From Bradyrhizobiaceae bacterium (GTDB lineage Bacteria; Pseudomonadota; Alphaproteobacteria; Rhizobiales; Xanthobacteraceae), in NCBI GenBank assembly GCA_947481685.1, contig CANKHA010000017.1, positions 1 to 56,069 of the forward strand: a stretch of DNA of 56,069 bases. Direction: 5' to 3'. This document shows, in pieces, positions 27,460-36,194 of this stretch. Each line of letters starts with the position of its first letter. Position 1 is the stretch's first letter. Position numbers and translations under genes: made by a program. The notes under the pieces were generated by a model. It saw nothing but the letters and a program-made list of their open reading frames with translations, ran no database searches and was not told the origin of the DNA.

Positions 27460-28835
27460 GCGAGCGCCCAACAAGCGAGCGACCCTGGCTGATCATCCCG
27501 GTCGAAACCAAAGCGCGCGAGCTGGACGCCAAGACCTACATCGCCTGCGCCGCCGCCGAAGCCGGTTTCCGCGTCATGCTTGGCGAGCAGAACGCATTCC
27601 TGCGCCGGCTCGCGCTGCTGCCGCGTGGTTTCTATCTCGACAAGAGCATCGCACGGCCCAAGGTGCCGATCTTCGCGCGGCTGAAGAAGCTCGGCTTTCG
27701 CGTGATGGCGTGGTGCGAGGAAGGCCTCGTCTATCGCGACCGCGACGCCTATCTCAACGAGCGCGTGGCGCCGAAGGCGTTCGACGAAACCGACGCATTC
27801 TTTGCCTGGGGAAAACAACAGGCGGACGATATCCGCAGTGCCGTGAACGATACCCCTCCCCGGATTTTCGAGACCGGCAATCCTCGCTTCGATCTGCTGC
27901 GGCCGGGGCTGCGCGAATTCTACCGCACTGAGGCCGATGCGCTGCGCGAACGTTTTGGTGACTTCATCCTGATCAATACCAATTTCGGACGCTACAACCA
28001 CTATTTCGGACGCGAGAAGATTTTTGAACTGCTGCAGAAACGCGGCTCGGTGCGAACGCCACAGGACGAAGTCTTCTTCCGCGCCTGGATCGATTTCCTT
28101 GGGCAGGTCTTCCACTCCTTCGTGGACATGCTGCCGCGGCTTGCCGCTGCTTTTCCTGAGCGCACCATCGTCGTCCGCCCGCACCCTTCGGAAAATCACG
28201 ACGCCTGGCACAAGGCGGCCAAGGGTATTGCGAATGTTCAGGTGATCTACGAAGGCGGCGCGATGCCCTGGCTGCTGGCGTCGGCGCTGTCGATCCACAA
28301 CAGCTGCACCACCGGCCTCGAAGGCGCACTGATGGGCAAGCCCGCAATCGCCTATCGCACCGCGCGATCGGAAACCTACGACTCCTTTCTGCCCAACCGC
28401 GTCAGCGTCGATGCCGGCAGCTTCGATGAACTGGTCGCGGCGGTAAAAAGTGTATTTGCGGGAGATTATCGCGCGCCCTTGACCGATGACTCCGCCGTGC
28501 GGGCCGATGTCGCGCGTTACATCGCCTCGCTGGACGGGCCTGAAGCGACCGCGCGGATCATTGCACGGATTTCCGCGCTCGCCGCCGTGCCGACGCGCAA
28601 CGTCAGCCTGATCACGCGCATCCGCGACCAGGGCGAGCAAATGCTGCGCTCAATCGCACGCACAGTGCTATCGCCGCTTCGTCAGACCGGCGGTTATGCG
28701 AAGCAGAAATTTCCCGGCCTCGAAGCAAGGGAAATCGAAATGCTGGTGGAACGCTATCGCGCACTGACCGGGCGTTTCGGCGCGGTCACGGTGCGACCCT
28801 CGCACCATCACGCTGTAACGCTGCAAATCGACTAA
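27456..28835 (+). CDS. surface carbohydrate biosynthesis GT-B protein
   Basis: The 459-residue product starts at a GTG (27456-27458) overlapping the methyltransferase stop. It resembles the 'surface carbohydrate biosynthesis protein' family: an early 'PWLIIPVETKARELDAK', a central 'INTNFGRYNH', and a C-terminal donor-site-like 'RPHPSENHDAWHKAA' and 'NSCTTGLEGALMGKPAIAY'. The last two recall CDP-glycerol glycerophosphotransferases. It is probably a glycosyl- or phosphoglycerol-type transferase acting at the cytosolic face. Its stop shares CTAA (28832-28835) with the convergent gene's stop. Confidence 0.8.
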   Translation: MSERPTSERPWLIIPVETKARELDAKTYIACAAAEAGFRVMLGEQNAFLRRLALLPRGFYLDKSIARPKVPIFARLKKLGFRVMAWCEEGLVYRDRDAYLNERVAPKAFDETDAFFAWGKQQADDIRSAVNDTPPRIFETGNPRFDLLRPGLREFYRTEADALRERFGDFILINTNFGRYNHYFGREKIFELLQKRGSVRTPQDEVFFRAWIDFLGQVFHSFVDMLPRLAAAFPERTIVVRPHPSENHDAWHKAAKGIANVQVIYEGGAMPWLLASALSIHNSCTTGLEGALMGKPAIAYRTARSETYDSFLPNRVSVDAGSFDELVAAVKSVFAGDYRAPLTDDSAVRADVARYIASLDGPEATARIIARISALAAVPTRNVSLITRIRDQGEQMLRSIARTVLSPLRQTGGYAKQKFPGLEAREIEMLVERYRALTGRFGAVTVRPSHHHAVTLQID

Positions 28836-30181
28836 AGTTTGAGCTCGCGCATGATAGCCTCGCGTGTGCGCGAGGAGGCGATGCCGTCGTCGTTGCCGGT
28901 CCACAGCGCCAGCGCCTTGCGGCTTTCCGGTTCCAACACCTCAGGCACGCGCTCCGGTTCGCGCGCCAGCCGGATGAGTTCCTCAGCCAGTTTTTCCGGC
29001 GACTGCGGCGCAACGGCGACACTGCGGAGATCGACCAGAAAGGGCCAGACTTCAGGCGCTTCCACCTCCGCAAACCACGGCATCACCACCGGCTTGCCCG
29101 CGGCAATCGCTTCCAGCAGCGCCGTCGAATTGAAACCGCAGACCACGGATGCCTCAGCAATCAGATCGAGAATGTCCCCGCCGTGTACGACGCGCATATT
29201 CGACGGCAGCTGGGCCTCGCTGTCGAAGCCAAACAGCTTCGCCGTCTCATTAAGGTCGCGGGCGCGGCCTTTGGACTTCACCACGACCTCGATATCTGGA
29301 TTGTCTTTGGCGACGCGCAACAGCGCCTTGCATGTCGCCGCGCTCAGCTTCGCCAGCGAGATATCGCCATCGCTGGTGTCGTCGTCCTCGAACCAGACCT
29401 CGCCGCGGGTCTCGGCCTTGCGCGTGAGGCGAGGCATGCCGGTGGCGGGCGAGAAAACAAAAAACAGGACGCGGTTCGGTTGCTTCTCGCCCACATGCGC
29501 GAGACGCCACTGATGCATGCGATCGAGCCGCGGCATGCCGACGATCGCGATGCGCGAGCCTTCAGCCACGCCAGCGCGGATCTGCAGGTCACGCTCGATC
29601 TGGTTATAGACTAATATCTTGCGGCCGCTGAAAGGCCCTCGCCGCTCGCGGTAGATGCGCTCGAAGAATTCCACCCTGCCCGGCGTCTTCAGGTTTTCCT
29701 TGTGCAGGGCAATGAACGGCAACCCACGCTCGGTCATCGCGGACGCAAGCTCACGCTCGGTCGCATAGGAATAGTTGCCCGAGATCATGCCGTCGATCCG
29801 CATCACCCGCGACAATGTTTCGATCAGCGCCAGCCAGAAGCGACGATAGCGAAGCTTGGCGTCGTCGAATTCGGCGCCGGCCGAGATGTAATTGTTGTCG
29901 TCGATGAAATACGGCAGATACGGCGCGGCCAGTGCCTTCACGATGACGCGCGGCAAAGAGACAACCTTCAAGCCGTCGGCATCGGCCAGCGCCGCCAGGA
30001 CGTCCGCGGTGAAGCCTTCCTTGATCAGCACCATGACGGTGCGGGGATCGTCGGCGTTCGCGGGCTTGAGGGTCTTGAGTTGCGGCAACATCAGCAACGC
30101 AGCAAGCCGGGGCATGTTGCGCGCCGCCGCAAAGCGCAGCGCGCCAAGGTAAAGCTTCTTGAGGCTAACTGACGGCGACAT
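28832..30181 (-). CDS. GT-B-like protein of unknown function, paralogue A
   Basis: The 449-residue protein is the last gene of the ten-gene operon and a clear paralogue of its first gene (38397-39767). The best block runs from 'SGNYSYATEREL' to 'QIRAGV' (43 of 72 residues identical by hand count) and includes 'HKENLKTP' and 'RRGPFSGRKI'. Further shared motifs are 'GMPRLDR', 'VVKSKGRA' and 'FNSTALLEAIAAGKPVV'. The last is a GT-B donor-site-like signature, so transfer of a nucleotide-activated group is plausible. No signal or membrane segment is evident. Its start overlaps the deacetylase 3' end by 17 bases. Confidence 0.78.
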   Translation of the reverse strand: MSPSVSLKKLYLGALRFAAARNMPRLAALLMLPQLKTLKPANADDPRTVMVLIKEGFTADVLAALADADGLKVVSLPRVIVKALAAPYLPYFIDDNNYISAGAEFDDAKLRYRRFWLALIETLSRVMRIDGMISGNYSYATERELASAMTERGLPFIALHKENLKTPGRVEFFERIYRERRGPFSGRKILVYNQIERDLQIRAGVAEGSRIAIVGMPRLDRMHQWRLAHVGEKQPNRVLFFVFSPATGMPRLTRKAETRGEVWFEDDDTSDGDISLAKLSAATCKALLRVAKDNPDIEVVVKSKGRARDLNETAKLFGFDSEAQLPSNMRVVHGGDILDLIAEASVVCGFNSTALLEAIAAGKPVVMPWFAEVEAPEVWPFLVDLRSVAVAPQSPEKLAEELIRLAREPERVPEVLEPESRKALALWTGNDDGIASSRTREAIMRELKL

Positions 30182-31136
30182 TGCGCTCGCTCACCACCTG
30201 CTCGACTTCATTGGTGTTAATGCGGTCGAGCGCATAAGGCGCATTTTCAGGCTTCACCCAGGTACCCTTCAGCGTGACGCCGATAGCGAACCCGTAACGG
30301 CGACAAAATGCTTCCGGATCTTGCGGCAAGGCCCAGTCGCGGCCGAAGGGGAAGGAGATCCATGTCGGCTTGCGGCCCAGCACGTCGGCCAGCGCGCGCA
30401 CGTGGCCCGACATCAGTTTCTCTTCCTCGGCGCCCAGCCGCGTCACCGGCCGATGATCGTGGGTATGGGCCTCCACCCGATGACCGGATTTTTCCAGCGC
30501 GCGCAAGGCCGCGCCATCCATGTAAGTCCGCGCACAGAAATTCGCCTCGCTGACGCCCGCGCGCTTGAGCATGCCGCTCGTCGCTACATCTACCACCTCT
30601 TCAGGCAGCAGGAAGTTCATCAGGTACTTTATCTCGGCATCCTGCGGACGGTCATAGATGTATGTGGCGTGCGCTGCCCTGGTTTCATCGTCAGTGAGCT
30701 TGCGGCCACGCCACTCCCCTGGCAACTCAGCCAGCAGGTCGGCACGAAACCGATCCGGCTCCGTGGTAGCGCGCAGCCAGTGGATCTTGTGCACCGGGAC
30801 AGCGCGGTGCTCCGTCAGCGGGCGCGTGCAGACGAAGAACAGCGCCTTCAGCCCCTGCGGGTCGAGGATGTTGCGCGCGGTTTCCCAGTGATCGACCAGC
30901 CCGTCATCGAAAGTCAGCAGCACGCTGTCGCGCGGCAGTGCCTTCCCGTGAAGCAGGAAGGCCTCGGCTTCGTCCGGCGTCGCAATATGGAGCTTGGACG
31001 CGAGCAGCTTGATTTGCTGCGCAAAAGCGTCAGGCGAGATCGGATGGATGCCGGGATAGGGATACGCGTGCGGATCGCGCACGTAATGGTAATTCACCAG
31101 GAGAAGCTGCTGCCGCATGCTGACTACCCGCGCCAT
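30165..31136 (-). CDS. polysaccharide deacetylase (NodB-homology) family protein
   Basis: The 323-residue CE4-type protein has the catalytic/metal motif 'LLTFDDGL' (73-80) and the second metal-binding motif 'HTHDHRP' (224-230), plus 'SFPFGRD' near residue 260. CE4 enzymes remove N-acetyl groups from GlcNAc-type residues. No signal peptide is visible, so it would act in the cytosol on a precursor or lipid-linked sugar, unlike secreted chitin deacetylases. The start overlaps the sulfotransferase stop in TGATG. An internal ATG at 31118 is an alternative. Confidence 0.88.
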   Translation of the reverse strand: MARVVSMRQQLLLVNYHYVRDPHAYPYPGIHPISPDAFAQQIKLLASKLHIATPDEAEAFLLHGKALPRDSVLLTFDDGLVDHWETARNILDPQGLKALFFVCTRPLTEHRAVPVHKIHWLRATTEPDRFRADLLAELPGEWRGRKLTDDETRAAHATYIYDRPQDAEIKYLMNFLLPEEVVDVATSGMLKRAGVSEANFCARTYMDGAALRALEKSGHRVEAHTHDHRPVTRLGAEEEKLMSGHVRALADVLGRKPTWISFPFGRDWALPQDPEAFCRRYGFAIGVTLKGTWVKPENAPYALDRINTNEVEQVVSERNVAVS

Positions 31137-31969
31137 CAGGCGGCCGGGCTCTCCGCTGTGACCCGCTCGTAGATATCGCCATAGCCACGCTTGCCGATGG
31201 CGCCCTTGATGTCAGCGAGCTGCTTCTCGCTCAAGACCTGCGGCCAGATACCGACGCGCTCGCCGCTGATCGGCGCTTTCAGGCGCTCCAGCGTAGTCGA
31301 GGCTTTACCGGTAGCTTCCAGCACCTTGGTGAAGTCTTCTTCGCGACCGCTGAATTGTCCGGCGGCGGCTTCCCACGGCTCGCCAAGAAATTCGATGACG
31401 CCGCGCATGACCTTCTCGGGTGCCGCTGTCAGGCTCTCGTAGCGAATAGCCATGTAAGATTTCGGCGACGGATTGAGTTCGGCATTCAGGCGCAGACCGC
31501 GGCCGATAGTAGAAATCCAGCGCTCGGCAAATTCGTCAGGCGAGTCCCATTTCTTCGCTTCCACCAGTGAAGCAAAGACATCGCGCGGGTCGCGGATGAT
31601 GTGAACGATCTGCGCATCGGGCCAGGCTTTCCAGATGCGGTCGGCGTGGGCGATGTTGCCCGGCGTCTTCTCCGCCCAGCGCGGCTTGCCCTGTCGACGC
31701 GCCACTTCGGCCATCAGCGTGGACAGAAACTTTTCGGCGCTGTCGGACGCCATCGCCATCGTTGTGACTTCGGCGGCAGTCATGTCGAAGAAATGCGCCA
31801 GCCGGCCATACATCACCTTCATGGCCTCGGATTCACGCGCCGACCAGTTCCAGTCGAACCAGTAGGTCTCAAGCCCGGACGCGATCGCACTATGCTGGCC
31901 AAGCATCGCGCGGAGCAGCGACGTGCCCGACTTGAACATGCCTCCGACGAAAATCGGCGCGCGCGCCAT
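31136..31969 (-). CDS. sulfotransferase family protein (2 of 7)
   Basis: The 277-residue P-loop sulfotransferase has the 5'-PSB loop 'PIFVGGMFKSGTSLLRAML' (residues 5-23) and a 3'-phosphate-binding segment 'HIIRDPRDVFASLVEAKKW', a textbook arrangement for PAPS-dependent enzymes. The ATG at 31967-31969 overlaps the NeuA stop in TAATG; nine further upstream codons are open but less likely. Being inside the nonulosonate operon suggests it sulfates that sugar or its neighbour. Confidence 0.89.
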   Translation of the reverse strand: MARAPIFVGGMFKSGTSLLRAMLGQHSAIASGLETYWFDWNWSARESEAMKVMYGRLAHFFDMTAAEVTTMAMASDSAEKFLSTLMAEVARRQGKPRWAEKTPGNIAHADRIWKAWPDAQIVHIIRDPRDVFASLVEAKKWDSPDEFAERWISTIGRGLRLNAELNPSPKSYMAIRYESLTAAPEKVMRGVIEFLGEPWEAAAGQFSGREEDFTKVLEATGKASTTLERLKAPISGERVGIWPQVLSEKQLADIKGAIGKRGYGDIYERVTAESPAA

Positions 31970-32679
31970 TAATCCTTCTCCCGTTCGAGCAGCCATTCCG
32001 CCAGTTCGAGCTCGAACATGTCGTCGATATTCACGACATGCCGGTCGATAACCACGGCTACGGCGTTGCGGTCGATGATGCAGCCCTCATCGAGGAGGTG
32101 CTCGCGGGTGACTGCGTAGCACAGACCATTGCGGTGGTAATAGGCGGGAATGCCCTGCCGCAGGGCGTGCTTCGCGCCACCTTCGAGGTAAAAATCAATC
32201 TCACCTTTATCGTTTAATTTCAATGTCTTATGGGGAGTGTAATGGGCGGGCGTCAGCGACACCGTGGCCGCGGCAGGCGCGCCATTGTCGATCAACGCCC
32301 GCACCGTGCGTTCGACATCTTCCGGCCGCCGCAGCGGACTGGTCGGTTCCAGCAGCACCGAAAGATCGAAACGCTTGCCGTACCGCTCCTCCGCCGCAAG
32401 CCAGGCATGCCGCCACATATCGATGGAGGTCGATGTGTCGCCGGAGAGTTCCGCCGGGCGCATGAACGGCGCATCGAGACCATGGGCTTTGGCTTCCGCC
32501 GCGATCTCGGCATCGTCGGTGGAAATCAGCGCGGCATCGATGAAGGGCAGCGCGGCAGCAACCTGCGCGGCGCGGCCGACCAGCGAGATGCCGCCCACCG
32601 GTTTCAGGTTCTTGCGCGGAATCGATTTCGATCCGCCGCGCGCCGGCACCACGGCGAGAACGGTACGGCCCTCGATCAT
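31969..32679 (-). CDS. neuA: acylneuraminate (nonulosonate) cytidylyltransferase, NeuA-like
   Basis: The 236-residue enzyme activates a nonulosonic acid with CTP to its CMP-sugar. The family motif 'VVPARGGSKSIPRKNLKPVG' is at residues 10-29, followed by 'ISTDDAEIA' and 'LLEPTSPLRRPEDVE'. It could be CMP-Neu5Ac, CMP-legionaminate or CMP-pseudaminate synthetase; the sequence does not decide by eye. The start at 32679 overlaps the Gfo/Idh stop (ATGA); the open frame further upstream belongs to that gene's other strand frame. Confidence 0.9.
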   Translation of the reverse strand: MIEGRTVLAVVPARGGSKSIPRKNLKPVGGISLVGRAAQVAAALPFIDAALISTDDAEIAAEAKAHGLDAPFMRPAELSGDTSTSIDMWRHAWLAAEERYGKRFDLSVLLEPTSPLRRPEDVERTVRALIDNGAPAAATVSLTPAHYTPHKTLKLNDKGEIDFYLEGGAKHALRQGIPAYYHRNGLCYAVTREHLLDEGCIIDRNAVAVVIDRHVVNIDDMFELELAEWLLEREKD

Positions 32680-33680
32680 GACTTGCCCCCAATGTTCGCC
32701 GCACGGCCATCCTTGCTGCTCTTGCGCACCGCTTCGATCAACTCCATGACGCCAACGCCTTCGGCCAGCGTGCAGGATGGCTGCGTGCTGCCGGCAACCA
32801 CTTCGAGGAATTCCTTGGCAACTGCCACGAACATGTCGTTGCGCTCGTTGGCAAAAATTTGTTCTTCCCAATTCTGCGCAGCCTCAGTGCAAATCGCGAT
32901 GCGGTTCGGATCGGCCGACCACATCAGCGTGCCGCCCTCGCCGACGAAGCGGATGAACTTCTCGTGTGGACGGCCGTAAAGATCGAGGTGCAGCGAGACA
33001 CGCAGGCCATTCGCGAAGGTCGCGAGCACATCCACATTGTCGTCGGCATCGATATCGAGATCGGAAATCTTTTCGACGCGACCGATCAGCTGTTGCGGCT
33101 TGCCGAACAGCCAGACCATCAGGTCTATCCAATGGCTTTCATCGAGTAGCGCACCGCCACCCTGCTCGGCGCTCGCCATGAAGAATTCCTGATACGGCTC
33201 CCACGGATGCCAGTCAGCCAGATGTGCCGACATGTGGAATTGCACATGGCGCAGCGTGCCGACGGCATTCTCGTCGAGCAGCGCGCGCATGCGCCGCAGC
33301 GGCGGCCACCAGCGCCAGGTGTAGCCGAGCAGCACCGGCACGCCGGTGCGCTTTTCGGCTGCAAACATGGTCTTGGCTTCAGCGGCGGTCTTGGCCACCG
33401 GCTTTTCGAGCAACACCGGCAGCTTCGCCTCAAGTGCGGCGATGGTGTTGGCCGGATGGTAAGCGGTCGGTGACGCCACCACGACACCGTAAAGCTCGCC
33501 CGCCTTCAGTGCTTCTTCGGTTGTGGCATAGGCGCCGACAACCGGCGTTTCGGCGGCAAGTTCGGCGCGGCGCTCCGCGCGCGGATCGACACACGAAATG
33601 CGGCAGCCGAGCGCCGCAAGGTTGCGCGCATGGCGCTTACCGACGCTGCCGGAGCCGATGATCAGGATGTGGGGTGCCAT
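32676..33680 (-). CDS. Gfo/Idh/MocA family oxidoreductase in nonulosonate operon
   Basis: The 334-residue NAD(P)-dependent protein has 'IIGSGSVGKRHARNLAALG' (7-25), the EKP motif in 'VLLEKPVAKT', and 'GGALLDESHWIDLMVWLFG' in the substrate domain. It is distinct from the Gfo/Idh gene at 18321-19325 (little similarity beyond motifs). A Gfo/Idh gene next to a CMP-nonulosonate synthetase is, as I recall, also a feature of the Campylobacter ptm (legionaminate) locus, where it serves precursor supply. Overlaps neuA by ATGA. Substrate unknown. Confidence 0.86.
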   Translation of the reverse strand: MAPHILIIGSGSVGKRHARNLAALGCRISCVDPRAERRAELAAETPVVGAYATTEEALKAGELYGVVVASPTAYHPANTIAALEAKLPVLLEKPVAKTAAEAKTMFAAEKRTGVPVLLGYTWRWWPPLRRMRALLDENAVGTLRHVQFHMSAHLADWHPWEPYQEFFMASAEQGGGALLDESHWIDLMVWLFGKPQQLIGRVEKISDLDIDADDNVDVLATFANGLRVSLHLDLYGRPHEKFIRFVGEGGTLMWSADPNRIAICTEAAQNWEEQIFANERNDMFVAVAKEFLEVVAGSTQPSCTLAEGVGVMELIEAVRKSSKDGRAANIGGKS

Positions 33681-33701
33681 TACAGTGACCTTGGGGCCAT
33701 G

Positions 33702-35246
33702 CTAACGGATTCCGCCGACCATTGCCTCATAGGCGTCGGGCTCAAACGGGATTTCCAGGAAAGCCGGACCGCCGGACGGCATCCAGTCGGATAGCGCTTC
33801 ATTGACCTGCCCGATGGTCTCGGCACGTGTACCGGGAATGCCAAGCGCGTCGAACACCGGCACCCAGCTTTTGCCGTCCATGGTCAGCGGCTTTTGCGTT
33901 AAACCGTCTTTAATGGCGCGGGTGCGTACCGAGCCGAACATGTTGTCGGTCATCAAAACGATGAGCAGCGGCAGCTTCTGCTGCACGGCAAGCTTGGCTT
34001 CGGCGAGATACATCGCGATGCCGCCGTCGCCCGCGACCATCACCGTCGGCAGACTTGGATCGTGCAGCGCCGCGCCGAGCGCCATCGGCAATGCGGTGCC
34101 CATGTAGCGGCCCTGCCCAGACAGCAAACATAGATCGGCCGATGCCGCGCGCCAGGCGTGTTCGCCGATGGTGCAGAAATAACCGGTGTCCATCACCATA
34201 CGGACGCGACGCGCGAAGGCATTATCGATGGCGGCGAAGCATGCACCCGGCAGGAAGCCTTCTTCCATCCGCGCCTGCAGCCGGAAAAGAATGTCGCGCA
34301 ACTCATCGAGACCCCAGTTGCAGGCTGCGATGTGATCGAAAGCGGCCACGGCATCGCCGAGGCCAAGACGCGCTTCAGGCGCGAAAGCATCGGTGCCGGG
34401 CGTCTCAACGGCTTCGATCGCGAGATACGGCGCCCGGAACGGCGCAGTCTTCAGCGACTCGCTCGCGGTCAGTCCGATGCCGATGACGAGATCGGCGCGG
34501 TGCATCAGCACGTATTCGGGTGTGTAGCCCTCGCCAACGCCGGTGAAGAGTCCGGCGGCGTTATGCGCACGTTCATCGACGATGCCCTTGGCGGCGGCGG
34601 TGGAGAACACTGGCACGTTGAGTTTAGCGAGGGCCGCGCCAAGACCGGCGCGCAGGGCCAAAGCGCCCGCGATGACAATAGGATGGTTGCAGTTGCGCAG
34701 CAGTTCGTATGCCTTCGCAGCGTCCGGTCGCAGCATCGCAGCTGCTGGAAGCGCCTCGGCCTTTGCCGGTGCGGAGGGCGCAAGCTCGAACAACACCGGG
34801 CCCGGTTGTTCCGCGCAGGCGAAATGCGCCATCGCCGTGAAGCCAGGGCCATCCTTGGCCGAAAAGCGCGAGGCCTTGGCGATCGGTGCGACCAGCGACG
34901 CCTGATCCATCCGCTTGTGAGCAAGCGACGCTGGCGCGCCGGGCGGATAAGCCTCGGTAAGATGCACCAGCGGATAGGATTCAAACCATGCGGCAGCAAT
35001 GCCGGACAGTGTATTGGCGAGGCCCGGCCCCTTGATCGAGAGCGACACACCGGCGCGGCCAGACAGCTTGCCGACTGTCGCCGCCATCAGCGCGCCCGCG
35101 CCCTCGAAATGCGTCAGGTGAAACGGAATGCCGCGCTTCTCCAGCGCGTCGATCAACGACAAGGTCACACCGCTGCCCGGAATACCAAACAGGCGCGTCA
35201 CGCCGTGCGCGATGATCTCGTCGGCAAGGCGGGCGGTGTCGGTCAC
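33702..35246 (-). CDS. thiamine-diphosphate-dependent decarboxylase/synthase-like enzyme
   Basis: The 514-residue protein of the acetolactate synthase/pyruvate decarboxylase superfamily has all three domains. The catalytic glutamate is E48 in 'LTHFEGAGALMAA'. The ThDP/Mg motif is GDGG (406-409) with N435 in 'LMTDNMFGSVR'. It would act on a 2-oxo acid, but is not closely any named enzyme that I can recognise. The start is a GTG (35244-35246) overlapping the hydroxyacid dehydrogenase stop (GTGA), so the two are translationally coupled. Finding it inside a nonulosonate operon is unusual. Confidence 0.87.
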   Translation of the reverse strand: MTDTARLADEIIAHGVTRLFGIPGSGVTLSLIDALEKRGIPFHLTHFEGAGALMAATVGKLSGRAGVSLSIKGPGLANTLSGIAAAWFESYPLVHLTEAYPPGAPASLAHKRMDQASLVAPIAKASRFSAKDGPGFTAMAHFACAEQPGPVLFELAPSAPAKAEALPAAAMLRPDAAKAYELLRNCNHPIVIAGALALRAGLGAALAKLNVPVFSTAAAKGIVDERAHNAAGLFTGVGEGYTPEYVLMHRADLVIGIGLTASESLKTAPFRAPYLAIEAVETPGTDAFAPEARLGLGDAVAAFDHIAACNWGLDELRDILFRLQARMEEGFLPGACFAAIDNAFARRVRMVMDTGYFCTIGEHAWRAASADLCLLSGQGRYMGTALPMALGAALHDPSLPTVMVAGDGGIAMYLAEAKLAVQQKLPLLIVLMTDNMFGSVRTRAIKDGLTQKPLTMDGKSWVPVFDALGIPGTRAETIGQVNEALSDWMPSGGPAFLEIPFEPDAYEAMVGGIR

Positions 35247-36187
35247 TTGGCGCCCTCGAAAACCGCGCGGATTTTAGAGGCGGCATGGGCACAGACAACA
35301 CGCACGGCATCCGGGCTGAAGCCGCCGACATGCGGCGTGATCAAAAGGTTGTCGTGGGTCTGGGCGTATTTCACCAACGGATGATTTGTCGTTTCGGGCT
35401 CGCCGTCGAGCACATCAAGCCCTGCCCCGCCGAGCTTTCCGGACTCCAGCGCAGCCAGCAAGGCCTTCTCATCGACGATCGCGCCGCGCGAGGTGTTAAT
35501 CAGGAAGGCGCCTGGTTTCATGGAATCGATCAGCACCTTCGTCACCATGCCGGTGGTCTCGGGCGACAGATGCACATGGATCGAAACGAAATCGCTCTGC
35601 GCGAAGACGTCCATCAGAGGCGCCTTGCGGATGGTGTCGGGAAAGATGGTGAGGAATGGATCATGCCCGATCACATCCATGCCGAAAGCCGTGGCGTAGC
35701 GCGCCATCCAGCCGCCGATGCGACCGCATCCGACAAGGCCCAGCGTCTTGCCGCGGAGCATGACGCCGGGAAAGTCCTCGCGCGTCCAGCCGCCGGCCGT
35801 CACATGCTTCAGTGCCGCAGGCAGCTTGCGCGCGCCCGCCATCAGCAATGTCCACGACAATTCAGCAGCGGGCGTGATGTTGCGCAGCACGTCCGAATCC
35901 TCTTTCAGCGTGCGCACCGGAATGCCGCGCTGGTCGAGGCCTTCGCGGGAAATATGATCGGAACCGGTGGTCGCCGTTGAAATAATCTTGAGGTTCTTCG
36001 CAGCGGCCAACATCTCCGGCGTCAGCTTCACTTTCATTGAGGCGTCGAGAACGCCGTCTGCGTCTTTCAGCGCCGCCGCAACATCCTTCGGCTCCGCTTT
36101 GACATGCAGAACGTCAGCGGCGCCTGCGAGAGCGTCGCGCGTCGCCTCGAAGCCTTCTTCCGCGCCGAGATAGATGACCTTCTTCAT
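35243..36187 (-). CDS. D-2-hydroxyacid dehydrogenase family protein
   Basis: The 314-residue NAD-dependent enzyme of the phosphoglycerate/formate dehydrogenase family has the dinucleotide motif 'GLVGCGRIGGWMAR' (150-163) and the catalytic set R234 ('INTSRGAIVDE'), E263 ('LDGEPE') and H286 ('ITPHVGGF'). It interconverts a 2-oxo acid and a D-2-hydroxy acid. I start it at the ATG of 'MKKVIYLGAEEG'; the longer open frame runs into neuC. It sits 7 bases after neuC and overlaps the ThDP gene, suggesting that both act on the same or successive 2-oxo acids. Confidence 0.9.
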   Translation of the reverse strand: MKKVIYLGAEEGFEATRDALAGAADVLHVKAEPKDVAAALKDADGVLDASMKVKLTPEMLAAAKNLKIISTATTGSDHISREGLDQRGIPVRTLKEDSDVLRNITPAAELSWTLLMAGARKLPAALKHVTAGGWTREDFPGVMLRGKTLGLVGCGRIGGWMARYATAFGMDVIGHDPFLTIFPDTIRKAPLMDVFAQSDFVSIHVHLSPETTGMVTKVLIDSMKPGAFLINTSRGAIVDEKALLAALESGKLGGAGLDVLDGEPETTNHPLVKYAQTHDNLLITPHVGGFSPDAVRVVCAHAASKIRAVFEGAK

Positions 36188-36194
36188 GATGCGG

